A DNA stretch of 64,000 bases, taken from the NCBI GenBank assembly GCA_030490835.1, contig CM059975.1:15443579-15507578 (forward strand), given 5' to 3'. Both the position numbers and the translations under genes were made by a program. Below the pieces are notes generated by a model, which made no database searches, was not told where the DNA came from, and saw nothing but the letters and a program-made list of their open reading frames with translations. This document shows, piece after piece, positions 48,546 to 61,000 of the stretch (the stretch's first letter is position 1; each line of letters opens with the position of its first letter). This DNA is from Annona cherimola (lineage: Eukaryota; Streptophyta; Magnoliopsida; Magnoliales; Annonaceae).

Positions 48546-49027
48546 AAAAACAAAAAACTAGAAAACTATTTAAATTAGAAGAGTTGATGAAAATCCTGCT
48601 ATATGTGAGAGTACCCTCTTTATATGAACTTCAATTAAATAATCAATTTTTGATATATTAACATTATTTAAACTATATTAGTTGAAATAAAATATACCTT
48701 AAATTAGTATTTTTCTTCATAAATATTTCGTAAAAACTTGAATATACCAAAAAATATCACAATAAGCTTTGTTGGACAATTTATCAATTGTACATAATGG
48801 ATTGGAATGTTGAGTGCATTTAAGATGCATCTTGCGAAATTTATAAACATATTTACATTTGAGAAATATTTAGATACAGCTTTACTGGACCAAAATTACA
48901 GTATAGTTACTTCAAAATGGGCCCCCACATTATCATAAAATTATAATATACTCTACATATTGTATTTAGAATTATGTATCTTATTACCGTACCAATTTTC
49001 ATCCCAATTGATTATGTGTATGGACCT

Positions 49028-50612
49028 CTTCTAAAAATAGTATAAATTCAACGTAATAAAATAATTTGATATAAATAATAATTTTAAAGTTGTTTTTTCA
49101 ACGTGTAAATCATTTGCTATAATATTTCTATATGAATAAATAATTGTATAAATTATCAATATATTTAAGTACTTGTAAGGCTCATTTTGAGGGACCCTGG
49201 TTCAATGCACCCGGGTATACTTTACCCATTTTTTCTTATTTTTTTTGAAACTTTTTTTTATGAAAATGTTAATCTAAGTCTATTTAACATGTGTATAAAT
49301 TTTTACCATTTTTAAATATTTTTAGATATTTTTTTCGTATTTTTTTAAAATCAGTGGCATTTTTAGTAATTTTAATGCCACTGATTTTAAAAAATTCAAA
49401 AAAAATATCTAAAAATCTCCAAAAATTATAAAATTTATACACATGTTAAATAGACTTAGATTAACAGTCGTGTAAAAAAATTTTCAAAAAAAAATAAGAA
49501 AAAAGGGGTGAAGTACACCCGGGTGCATTGAACCAGGGTCCCATTTTGAGCCACTGCACCATTAATTATTGTGCAAATAAATACACAAGAAAGATTCTCT
49601 TTACATTTTCATTCAAATATAACACGATGTGAAATAACCATAATGCTTTTACTTTCATTTTTTTTCTCAATAGAATTGCTTCCATTCAATTAGACCCCTT
49701 ATTGGAGATTGTTGTTAGGTTTTAATTATAGTTTTTCATTGGAAATTGGAAGATTTTTATTGTGGTTAGGCTATTATTACATTTTCGTTTCTATTTTGTT
49801 GTCTATTTGGCCCTCATCACTCGTCCCTTTCTTTGGTCATTGGTTTGCTCATATAGGCGTATCACTGCAATATTGAGAAAAGAGAAAGATTTTAGAAAGC
49901 AACTCTTCTCCTATATATAAACCGGCAGTTTTTAGAAGGTTTTGAAAAGTTATATATAGATTTGTGCTGAAAATCAGTACCATCTACTGTGTAAATTTAC
50001 TTCTAAAAATAGTATAAATTCAACGTAATAAAATAATTCGATATAGACAATAACTTTAAATTTATTTTTTCAACGCGTAAATCATTTGCTATAATATTTA
50101 TATATGAATAAATAATTGTATAAATTATCAATATATTTAAGTACTTGTAAGGCTCATTTTGAGCCACTGCACCATTAATTATTGTGCAAATAAATACACA
50201 AGAAAGATTCTCTTTACATTTTCATTCAAATATAACACGATGTGAAATAACCATAATGCTTTTACTTTCATTTTTTTTCTCAATAGAATTGCTTCCATTC
50301 AATTAGATCCCTTATTGGAGATTGTTGTTAGGTTTTAATTATAGTTTTTCATTGGAAATTGGAAGATTTTTATTGTGGTTAGGCTATTATTACATTTTCG
50401 TTTCTATTTTGTTGTCTATTTGGCCCTCATCACTCGTCCCTTTCTTTGGTCATTGGTTTGCTCATATAGGCGTATCACTGCAATATTGAGAAAAGAGAAA
50501 GATTTTACAAAGCAACTCTTCTCCTGTATATAAACCGGCAGTTTTTAGAAGGTTTTGAAAAGTTATATATAGATTTATGCCGAAAACCAGTACCATCTAC
50601 TGTGTAGATTTA
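49028..50612. repeat. tandem duplication of a ~613-bp unit, one arm carrying a MITE
   Basis: Arm 1 is 49028-49999 and arm 2 is 50000 to about 50612. Both start CTTCTAAAAATAGTATAAAT and end around ACCATCTACTGTGTA(A/G)ATTTACTT. Arm 1 minus the 350-bp MITE and one 9-bp duplication equals the length of arm 2. Identity is high (a few percent differences by eye). A further partial copy of the last ~45 bases follows arm 2 (50638-50680). Confidence 0.92.
49192..49541. mobile_element. Mutator-type foldback MITE (350 bp) with perfect 9-bp duplication
   Basis: Ends GGACCCTGGTTCAATGCACC and GGTGCATTGAACCAGGGTCC are exact inverted repeats. Arms extend to the centre (AAATCAGTGGCATTTTTAG near 49350). Duplication CATTTTGAG lies at 49183-49191 and 49542-49550. 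The uninterrupted site is present in the sister arm at 50155-50163, which proves the ends. Confidence 0.95.
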
Positions 50613-51624
50613 CTTGTATATAAAGATTTTTGTCTGAAGACCAGTACCATTTACTGTGTATATTTACTTGTGTGTAATATTCCATATAGATTTAACTTAC
50701 AAATTTTAAAAAGTTAACGGTTGCCAAATCTAATATTGTCAAACCATGGGAAAAAAAAATGCTCGAGGGAACGACATGCATTTTGAAGAGTACTTCAGGA
50801 ATATTATTTTAAATTTTTAATAGGTTGGGAAAAACTCCTAATTAAATGTTATAATTCCACTTTACGTCAAATAGTGTAGATTTATTTGCTATTTTACAAA
50901 CAAAAGATATATTTACAATGTTCATGAAGAATAAGAATCTAAATTTTTTCACATCAAAGAAAATAATCCAAAATTTTAACTCGATCAGTTAATATCATAT
51001 ACAACCGTCGTAATTAAAAAATCAGCCCTTTCCATAAATTTTAAAGCTATTTGTGCTCACTCTTATAGTTTTTTATACAAATTGTATTTATATTTATGAT
51101 TTAAAATTTATTGCAAATGTACCTTTGAAATTTTAAATAATTTGCAATTATGCCGATGAAAAGCGTCAATAGCTTAGTTTTTAAATAATAAAGATGCTTT
51201 TTAATAAATCAAAACCACCAATTTATTAATATGAATTTAGTTAATGTATTAAAAATCACCTTAATTGGATACGTCACTGGGCCTTAATAAGATATATATT
51301 ACTTTAAAATTGATTATAGCCCATCAAGCTATCCAATCACACTGATTTTTATATGTTAATTAAATTCACATTAGTAAATAGAACAGATGGCTTGGAGTTA
51401 TGCAAAAGCATTCTAATTTTTTTGATGAGCTAAAGTATTCTAATTTTTTAAAAACTTAAGATATTTTTTTAAAGATATTCATACTTTTTTTATATGCATA
51501 CTTATCATAGGCAAGAATGTAAATATTTTAAAGATTCGTAGCCATATTTGCATTAAATTCCAAAATATAGGCATAAACATTTGCTATTTGCATAAAAAAG
51601 GTACAAGTGGAAATATCTCTTATC
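50613..51624. other. AT-rich intergenic sequence
   Basis: No gene. Mirrored, diverged motifs at about 51040-51170 (ATTGCAAATGTACCTTTGAAAT) and 51500-51600 (AATTCCAAAATATAGGCATAAAC) suggest an old foldback of the 12673-13107 type, but ends could not be fixed. Confidence 0.35.
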
Positions 51625-51880
51625 TTTTTTTTGATTGGTATATATACAACGTGAAACTTCATATTTTAAATCTAATACATTAATGACCTTCATATCATGG
51701 GGATATGAAGAGAATTTTTCTGTAAATACCTCTTTGGAGAAAATTTGTAACAGCTCCCGCTCCAAGGAAAATTATAAAACTCTGATGCGAAATTTTGTAA
51801 AATTCTCTCAGCTAGATAGGGGGACTCCAACCTAAGTGAAGAATTTAACGGCTTTACCATTGAGGTGACTGATTGGTGGC
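51625..51880 (-). mobile_element. tRNA-derived SINE (256 bp)
   Basis: Minus strand: starts CCACCAATCAGTCACC. The A-box ACCTCAATGGTAAAGCC is at 51850-51866, the B-box GGTTGGAGTCC is at 51822-51832 (about 20 bases apart), and the body ends ATATACCAATCAAAAAAAAG. Candidate duplication AATCTCT on the right matches AATATCTCT on the left only partly. The GATTGGTAATA-type 3' end plus poly(A) is shared with the SINE at 39997-40232. Confidence 0.65.
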
Positions 51881-51910
51881 AATCTCTAAACGATGGAAAA
51901 GGAAGATAGT

Positions 51911-52256
51911 GGAGGAATGTTTTGATGCACCAGGTGTAAAATTTCATTTTTTAATATATTTTTTTGAAAATTTTTCTATAAAATTGTTATATAGTTTCAT
52001 TTAATCTATAAGCTAAAATTTACCATTTTTAGATATATGTATATATTTTTAAAAATTTTAAAAGTAAGGGTACTTTAGCCATTTTTAAGTGACTAAAATA
52101 CCCCTATTTTTTAACAATAAAAAACCATATTATATATCTTCAAAAAAGTTAAAAAATTATATATAAATTAAATACACCTAAGTTGATAATCTTATAAAAA
52201 AATTTAAAAAAATATATTAAAAAATGAAGTTTTGCACGTGGTGTAAACATTCCTCC
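51911..52256. mobile_element. Mutator-type foldback MITE (~346 bp)
   Basis: GGAGGAATGTTTTGATGCAC at the left is mirrored by GTGGTGTAAACATTCCTCC at the right. The arms run through 'TTCATTTTTTAATATATT' and its mirror to a centre near 52085 (AGGGTACTTTAGCC / GACTAAAATACCCC). A target duplication could not be confirmed. Confidence 0.65.
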
Positions 52257-54939
52257 GTACAGATGGTCTTATTTCGTTGCGTACGCAGTAATTTATACGT
52301 GCCCGCCGCCCGCGGAATCCCATCCAGCCCGGACAAGAACAAGGAGATAAGAATACGTTCATCGATTTTAATTTTCTATATTTAAAAGAAATTAGAAACG
52401 TATCGTACGATCCCGCCTAAGTTGGCAAGAAATCCTCGCAGTGCCACGTCAGCACATACCTTAATAACATAAGTCAGGCTGTCCGAAATTTGACATTGAC
52501 AGGCTCATAGATTTTGGTTAATGGGTGAAAATTTTCATTGATTTTTGAGTCCTGATTTTAATGTGTTCAATCCATGTTGGTGATAAAAGTTTATTTGAAT
52601 TAGTATCTGTATTACTGACTTTTAAGCATGTTCTTGCATATTAACGGTATGTGTAGTTTGCTCGGTGTACATGCGCCTATAGTCGGATATTAGTTGCCAA
52701 TTTGAAAAATATTTTAAAACATGACATTGCTAGCTAATTCAGCATTTAAAATTCGGTGCTGAAAAAGAAATAGTGGAATACAGCGATGTGGCTGGCGTAA
52801 CCACGTCTTTTGAATGGGGAACTCAAATATATATTTCGCATCTAAATTATTTATATTATACGTTCTGGTGTATTCGTTTTCAAGCTAAAAAAATCACTTT
52901 AATTTTTAAAAATTTTATACGTCATAAATTCGTTTTAAATTTTAGCATTTATATATTTTACCTTTCCAGATGTGAAAATTTTTATGCATAAAAAGCTTCC
53001 GATCAAAATAAATTTTAACATAGTAAATGAATACATATGGATGAATAATATAAATAATTTGACGTAAAAAATATTTTAAAATATAAAACGACTGGTTCGC
53101 TTTATATTGTGCCAATTTTTATTTTAGAAAATAATACTCATTGTATGTTACGAAGGATTTAGCTCATGCTGCAATTTCCAAACCGCGTAACTTGAGCTTA
53201 TCTTGGGGGTTTTCATTATCTCTAAGACATGTGTCCTTTTAATATTAATAGCCAACCTGAAAAATCTTTGATTGAAAGAAAACATATGAAAATTAGCCTT
53301 CAATCCAAAGAAATCTTGATACTTCGAACTTAGCTAATGAAAAGAATATAATAATCGACTTAAATCCAATTTGCAACAAAGCTTTAAAAAAAAGAGGATT
53401 GCAATTCCATAAGGTTGACTTTATTAAAAATTCCAAAAATCGGATTTCATTAAAGAAGGCGTGCTAGATATGTATACATATATTTTAACAAGATTAGTAA
53501 TTCAACCATACGATTACGTTTACTTAAATTGAAGAACAGCCTAATAAATGAAGATCGCAAAATAAAAACATACAATCACCAAGTTCGAATAAAAGCGTTA
53601 GAATTAAATGCCCATTGCCATGACGTTTATGAATTGTGATGAATAATCGATGGTACCGGGAAAAAAGGCTACAGATGAGCGTGGGATTTTGGATATCGTT
53701 CCAAGTTCCAACCAACAGCTCGCCCTCTCATGCTTCTTCCGCCGCAAATAAGAAAGAAGGTGGAATCGGCCTCGTAACCAACAGTCTTTTGCTGTCTTCT
53801 GCCCTCTACCGGTCGTCAACATTCTACAGCAGCAGACCCACAAAACAAAAACAAAACAAAAATGCCAATGTCCAGCAGCAGCGGCAGCGGCGGCGGCGGC
53901 GGCATTTCTAGGAGGGCATGCAGGGCTGCAAAGCAGTCGTTTCATTCGAAGAACACCATAATCCCATCCTATTTTTTAAAATTTCTGCCTTAATTACCGG
54001 AAGCAGAGATACAACTTCGGCAAACGTAGCCCGAGCCCAACCCGATGAAATAAAAAAATCCCAGCGAAAAATGAATGCTAGAATTGGAATTTTAAAAAAC
54101 TAAGCCGCAAAACCTGATTGCTAATTAATGTAGTTAGGGTTTGAGAAAATTCAAAACCGAAGAACACAAACCTGATTTTTCATATTAAGATTTATTTGTA
54201 AAATATATCATATATATGAAAAAGCAAAACAATGTTTCTTCATTTCTATATGTTTTTTTATTGTTTACTTTTATGTTTTAATACATAATTGTTATGTTAA
54301 TAATTATATTCTTAGTTTTATTGTTCAAGATCGTAATAATCTAAGTCTAATATATGCGTTTTTGAAGAAATTTTTTGGAAGCTCAATTTTCTTTTCAAAA
54401 GGTAATTTTTCATTTATATTAAATATTACTATATTTCTCCTCAGTTTGATTAGCCTACGGATTATTATTTTCGGTATGTAACTTATAGGTTATTATATAC
54501 TCATAGGAAATTTTGAACCTGTCGTCCATCAACTCCAATGGAAGCTTTCAAATTCAATTTCAACTACTACTCGAGTCGCATAGATAAAATTTAGGGTTTT
54601 AGTTTTGACCCAAAAAAAAAAAAAAAAAAAAAAATTAAGATTGAGGATGGTGTTCGTAAACTCGGGTGCCGTGAACTCAAGTTCAACCTTATTTTTAGTT
54701 TGTGCATGTTTGATGCTTATTCTACCTTTTTTTTTTTTTTTTTTATAGATCGGCTCATTTTCGCTTCTTATTTCAAATTTGTTCTCCAATATTGCCTTCA
54801 CGTTATATTTAAAACTTTTCTGATCTTTCTTGGAAACCTAAATTAACATAATAATAATATAAGTTAAAAATGTATTTATGCAATACACTAGTTAATAGAA
54901 AAAACTAAAATCTATATATATTTAAAGGAAGATTAGCAA
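52257..54939. other. intergenic sequence, no supported gene
   Basis: A GC-rich patch lies at 52270-52350. A (GGC/AGC) microsatellite at about 53873-53905 gives poly-Ala and Arg-rich frames on the two strands, around which open frames of about 90-113 codons exist (53604-53945 minus, 53636-53911 plus). Neither has motifs or splice context. A- and T-runs lie at 54611-54633 and 54728-54744. Possible upstream regulatory sequence is not identifiable. Confidence 0.4.
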
Positions 54940-55262
54940 CTTATGCTAGCCTAAAAAGCATATTTTTTTGGTATTTTTAAAATTTTTCTTTACAAACATG
55001 TTAAGCTAGAACATGTAAACTAAGTTTTTATCATTTTTAAATATTTTAAAAATTTTAAAACACCAATGGTATTGTCGTAATTTTTCAAAGGATAGAAAAT
55101 TACGACAATGCCACTATGTTTTAAAATATTTAAAAAATACCTTAAAATATCAAAAAAGATAAAACTTAATTTATAAATTCAATACACCCGGTTTAACAAG
55201 TTTATAAAGAAAAATTGAAAAAATACCTAAAAATATGTTTTTAAGCCGGCTTAAGATGATCA
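54940..55262. mobile_element. Mutator-type foldback (~323 bp)
   Basis: Arms CTAAAAAGCATATTTTTTTGG and the mirror CCTAAAAATATGTTTTTAAG converge on TTACGACAATGCCA/TGGTATTGTCGTAA near 55090. Terminal bases (TTATGCTAGCC / GGCTTAAGATGA) are eroded. No clear target duplication. Confidence 0.6.
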
Positions 55263-56858
55263 ACCTCCACATTTAACTAATAATATACTTCATGGATGAT
55301 TTGTAAGAGTTAAATATATATTAGGAGTTTGGATTAATTTGAGTTACTCGGAATTAAATAGATATGCTTATTCAATAGTTTTCCAAAGTTAGAATTAAAA
55401 ATAGATATGTTTGTTCCGAAGCTATCCTATCTTATTGATGTAAAAATAATAATTCATCTTAAATATTTTAGAGTACACAATTAGTCACTCTGTGAGTATT
55501 ACATGAGTGGCACTCATGTTCCTTGAGCTGTTAAACCTCATATATCAAATTGTGTTAGGTGGACTCATGGCTCACTTCTTACCTGACATATTTTTTATTG
55601 TGTTAAACTAATATTTTAATAATTTAGGATAAGAATGGATTGAAAATTGTAACTAAAATTCAAAAATAGAGCCCCGATGAGTCAATCATGTTTTAACTCA
55701 ACTTGCACTATAAATATTTATTTATGAAAAACTTGTAACTATATTTTTTTATTTTTCAAACATTTCACATTATGATTAACTATATTTTAATTTCAAATTT
55801 AAAAATGATATCCTATAATAATTAACACGCGAAATTGATATAAATAAGATTTAAACTAAATAAGTATTTTAAATATAACAAATTCAAAATTGACTTAAAA
55901 TTTTAATCCAAATTAATGGTTTTAGTTGAAAAAACAATTTTCAACCAGTTATGCAATACTAACTTTGTTTTAATATTATTTCAAAAAAAACTTTGTTTTG
56001 ATAAATTTGTTACATTATTTATTTTTAATAGCGCAGTTGCTATGGTTAATGATGCTTTACTTCTACTAATTAGTATTTATGAATAAGTATTTAATTTACA
56101 AATTTAACATAATATAACTTTTATATTTACCATCTGGGTGGAAGCGTAGATGTTATGCGTTGATGATATAAATTGGGCTAATGTGGGAGTTTTATTTCTC
56201 TTAGTGTAGGTGGGAGCTTATAATCTCCCTTTGAAATATTAGTTGGAGCTTGCAGCCTTCCTTTAAAAATTTTTCAGAATCGTCTTAAGCTTAATTATAA
56301 CATTATTTGAAACGTGATTTAAAGGGTTTTGCATTTACAAAACTTCTTTTTATGCAGTCCTTTCTATTTTGAAAATCTTGATAGTTAATAGAAAATTCGA
56401 TTAATCTATTGTATTTATTATCATTGATGTTAACATTGAAACTCTTTTATTTATATAGTATTATTATGTATAGGTCCCATCTACAAATGTATAAAAACAA
56501 CATAATAAAATGATTTAATGTTAAAAAATCAACTTTAAAGTAATATTTTTAACATCTAAATTGTCTAAAATATCAATTGTATGTGGATAAATAATTTTAT
56601 AAAATATTATTATATTATAACACGTGTAAATTGAAGTAAGTATTTTTCATAATCTACACATAAATATATATTTTTGAGCAAATGTGGCCCATGCACATAC
56701 TTTATTTGGATGAAACTTAGTCTCTTAACTAAACAAATGATGTTAAATAAAATAAATGGATTGAATTTTTTTATATCAATAATCAAAATTTTAATATTTG
56801 AAGGGATTAAATGGTTTCACTCTTATGTAATCTTGTGACATAGAAGTGGTGTTTACAT
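55263..56858. other. AT-rich intergenic sequence
   Basis: No gene. From 56340 to 56830 the text matches the interspersed family of 31579-34369 (GATAAATAATTTTATAAAATATT, GAGCAAATGTGGCCCATGCACATAC). The hAT MITE at 56859 was inserted next to it. Confidence 0.4.
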
Positions 56859-57591
56859 TAGGGGTGGGAATCGGGGCGGGTCGGGACGGGTCAGGGTTTG
56901 CCCAACCCTGACCCTTCTTTTCAAAAATCTTGTTTGACCCTTATTTTATACCGGGTCGGGACAAGGTTGGTTTGACCCTTACTTTTTTCTACCAGGTCTA
57001 GGGACAAAATTCGGGTCGGTATCGGACCGATTTCGGGATAGCGGGTCGGGTCAAAAATACGGATCAAATAAGATAATTTTCAAATTTTATATATCTATCA
57101 AACATAAGTATACATTTATACTAAATTTAAATATTATATGTTTCAATATTTCACTAATTATTAAAAAACACATAATTAAGAAAACAAAACATTTGAAAAT
57201 ATAGTATACATTTATTAAAATAGGTTAATATACAATTACACATGAGGGTTATATCGTACAAATTTTTTATTGATTCTTATATTGCATTTTGAATAAATTA
57301 ATTCTTCTATTGTTGATAGAGTTGATTATAAAAAAGTGAGAAATTTGAAAGAAAATAATAATAATAATATTTCAATATAGTCTTATAATTTTTAATAAAT
57401 TTATATATGCGGGGCGGGTCGGACTCTTCGGGTCAGGACATGGTTGACCCACCCCAACCCTATTTTTGAATTCGGGTCAAAATTTCTGACCCATCCCTAT
57501 ACCGGGTCAAAAATATATTGGTTTTACCCGGCCAAAAACGGGTCGGGTCAATACCGGGTCACGGGTCGACCCGCCCCAATTCCCACCCCTA
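56859..57591. mobile_element. hAT-type MITE rich in GGGTCGGG motifs (733 bp)
   Basis: Ends TAGGGGTGGGAATCGGGG and CCAATTCCCACCCCTA are inverted. A perfect 8-bp duplication GTTTACAT lies at 56851-56858 and 57592-57599. The core from about 57060 to 57410 is almost identical to 44345-44700, so the two copies diverged recently. Non-coding. Confidence 0.93.
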
Positions 57592-57888
57592 GTTTACATA
57601 GAAGTGGAGTTCTAAAGTAAATATATACTAATAAAAAAAACTTTATATTTTAAACTCGAACCATTAACACGAAACTAGCCTAATTTTTGACGGTTAGGGT
57701 TAGACCTTCAACCGGTATTACCTCTCCCGGTTCGCCATTCTTCACCCCCTGTTCTGGAGCCGCGCCTGGACCCCACCCATTTATCACCTCACTTCGATAT
57801 GTACCTGCATCATCTTCCTCTCGCTGGTCCCTGCCACATTTTTCCCAATAAAACGACGAGAAGTGCCTAAATCCCCACCTTCTCAGAA

Positions 57889-57890
<2 letters not shown>

Positions 57891-57961
<71 letters not shown>

Positions 57962-57965
57962 TCTC
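57891..57965. repeat. (CT)n microsatellite next to the TauE promoter
   Basis: About 75 bases of CT repeat with one G interruption, ending ten bases before a TATATATTT box. A second CT run lies at 58253-58272, just inside intron 1. Pyrimidine tracts of this kind are common around plant core promoters. Confidence 0.9.
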
Positions 57966-57974
57966 CCCACCCCG

Positions 57975-57983
57975 TATATATTT
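57975..57983 (+). promoter_or_regulatory. putative TATA box of the TauE/SafE-family gene
   Basis: TATATATTT in CCCCGTATATATTTGTC, about 66-74 bases upstream of the ATG at 58049. Its place directly after the CT tract suggests a TATA plus pyrimidine-patch core promoter; this is inference. Confidence 0.45.
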
Positions 57984-58048
57984 GTCTTCTTGATGTCTTG
58001 AGAGGTAGAGTCGGTTTCTTCATTCATTGTTTTTGGCAGGCAGCAGTA

Positions 58049-61000
58049 ATGGGCAACAAAGGATTTCTACTCTGTCTCCTTTCTGCCTTCACCGTCGCTA
58101 TTCTCCCCGCCTTCTTCCTCTCTACTCATACAAACCTTCCCCATTTCTCTCATCTCTCCCTCCCGAACTCCACTCTTTCCCACCCAAGCTCTCTTCCTCC
58201 ATCCTCCTCCTTATCCTTGAGCAGAGACGCCAGAGTCTGGCCGGTAACAAATCTCTCTCTCTCTCTCTCTCTCCGTCGCACACTCTTATTTATTTCCTCA
58301 AAAAATCCTCTTCCCTCACACTCTTATTTATTTCCTCAATATTTTTTGTTGAGCAGAAGCTAAAGTTGAATTGGAGGACTATCTTGGCAACCATCGTTGG
58401 TTTTGTGGGCTCTGCTTTTGGAACAGTTGGGGGTGTTGGGGGTGGCGGGATTTTCGTCCCAATGCTCAATCTCGTTGTAGGCTTCGACACCAAATCCGCC
58501 GCCGCCCTTTCTAAATGTAAGCAACCACTTCTCTTCTCCCCCATTTTCTTCTTTTTTCTTGATCTGATTTGATGAATTAGAGATAATATTATCCATGATT
58601 TTCTTTTTTCGTGGGGGGCTCGCCAGGTCTGATTATGGGTGCATCCATGTCATCCGTCTGGTACAATGTGCGCGTGCCACACCCATGCAGGGACGTGCCC
58701 ATCATCGACTATGATCTCGCAATCGTCTTCCAGCCCATGCTCATGCTCGGCATCACCATTGGAGTCGCCCTCAGCGTCGTCTTTCCTTACTGGCTCATCA
58801 CCGTCCTCATCATCATACTCTTCCTTGGTGGGTCCAAATTCCAAAAAACCAATTCATGTTGTTTTTCGTGTGACCGACTTCACGATGTGTGATCGTATGA
58901 TTGAAGGCTGTGGAATCATTGAATCATGCTTGTTTGGTGATAGATCACAAGTGGGTCACAGGTAAAATGCCCTTTTTTTAAGAAAAAAAAAAATTTAACG
59001 GGTATCCCGGATTGTTTTTGCTTCAGGTACCTCTTCAAGGTCTTTCTTCAGGGCGATTGAGATGTGGAAGCAAGAAAGTTTGATGAAGGTAAATCAAATG
59101 AACAAATAACTACATAGATAAATAATTAGGGGCGACTGAATCAGGGGTGTAAATCGAGTTGACTCGGGTTAAGATTGAAACAACCTTAATTCCCACCTTG
59201 TAAAATCCCAAGTTAACCTTAGTTTCAACCTTACTTTTCATACTTTAATTTGACTCTATTTTAATCTTATAGAAATCGATTCATTGATTCAGTGCGGGTT
59301 AAAAATCGGGTTAGTAAATTTTAAAAATATTTTGCTTAATTAAATCTATTTTAAAATATAGGTTTATATGAAAGAATAAAAATTAATTCTTTTTATAAGA
59401 ATATTTTTTAATTTATGACTTATACAATGATATAATTGCTAAATAATTTTATTTCAAAGAAATAATATTTAGTTAATTCCCATGTATTATATGAAATGTA
59501 AGACTATTTATTAGATTGTATACTAATATATGAAATCGGGTTGATTCAAATTGGATTATATGATTTATTTTTTCAAAATGCCTAACCTATTTCTATTATA
59601 AATTGAGTTGGATTAGTGAGATTTGGGTTAAAACCAACCTCATTTTCACGCCTAGACTGATTGCTCTTAATTACTATTCAACATGGGATTATACAGATGG
59701 AAATGGAAATAGAAGAGAGAGAAAAGCACTCAAAAGCCCATGGACAAGGTAAGACAAACACAAACAAACATTCCCCTTCTTATACAATTGCATATTTTTG
59801 GCAACAGGGAGTTTTGTTTTTAAATCTTCCTTCCATTTTATTTATTTATGTTCTGCTGCTTTGTTTGCAGTTGCCATCGGCACTGAATATGAGCCTCTGA
59901 TCCCAAGAGTAGAGAAATCAGGATTGGTAGGAAAAAAACCCATGTCACAAAAGTCCTCTTTAATCTAAGATCCGTTTGCAAGATTCCCGAAAAAAATTAA
60001 GAAAAATTCCCCACTAACCTTCATGCTATTTTTCATTAATTAGGAGATACTGAGGTTTAACTTGAGATGGAAGCGGATTCTGGTGCTACTTCTTGTCTGG
60101 GTTTTGTTTTTACTTCTCCAAATCATCAAGGCAAGTCCCTTGTTCTGGTTTTTGAACTTGACGCATTCATCACCAACCCATAAATGCTACAATGTTGTTT
60201 CTATGGTACGATATGCTTTGCAGTAATTGCATTATTTGGATCCAAGTTTGTTCCTCCTAGAATGTTAGTGGCCATAGAGATGTTCCGTGTTTCAGTCGCA
60301 TACGGCTAACAGAGAAAGCAGACGGAGGCTAGGCGACATGGTAGACTGAGAGCCGCCACAAGTTGTGTGAACGGCAATCAATTGAGATTGCGTGGCGCTG
60401 GCTCGCTGCGGCCTATAAGGACTAGAGGTCTTAGTCTATCATGTTGGGTTGTCTTTGGCAATTAAATAGAGGAGAATATATAAAATATCTCCACACATCA
60501 AAGTCAGTCCCAATATGCATACGTGAGACCCACTTGAACTTGTGCGACAATGACTCGAATTTATTAAACTAAACAGTTTTAGAAACTCATATACATTTGA
60601 ATAATATAGAGTACGTAATAGGTATGTTTGAATTTTTTATAATATGAAAGTATGAAATTTTATTAATGATCCAAGTTCTATACACAAACTAAATAACTTC
60701 ACCTTTTAGAAATTTTTATAGAAAATTTATAAAAGTGGATTAAGAATTTATTTACTTAAACCTTTTTCGTAGAAAATTTCTTTATGTTTTATATATCTAA
60801 TAACAAAAAAGTAAAACGGAATTTCAAGGATTAAAATACTAATCTTAACCATTTATCTTTTGTATACGTCTCATTTAATATACATGATATTTAAAGGTGA
60901 TTTTAAAATTTAAATTCTATTTTTTAATAATTTAAGTTTTTGACTTTTAAGACATTCAACAAAAACAAAATAGTCGCAATTTCAAGTTATATATTTATTT

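Noticed and set aside
53604..53945. 113-codon minus-strand frame with a poly-Ala run, and the opposing 91-codon plus frame
   Set aside because: Both come from the GGC/AGC microsatellite. There is no start or splice context, no domain, and no neighbour that makes sense.
57680..58027. 115-codon minus-strand frame with Arg-Glu repeats
   Set aside because: It is a translation of the CT microsatellite upstream of the TauE gene, on the wrong strand.
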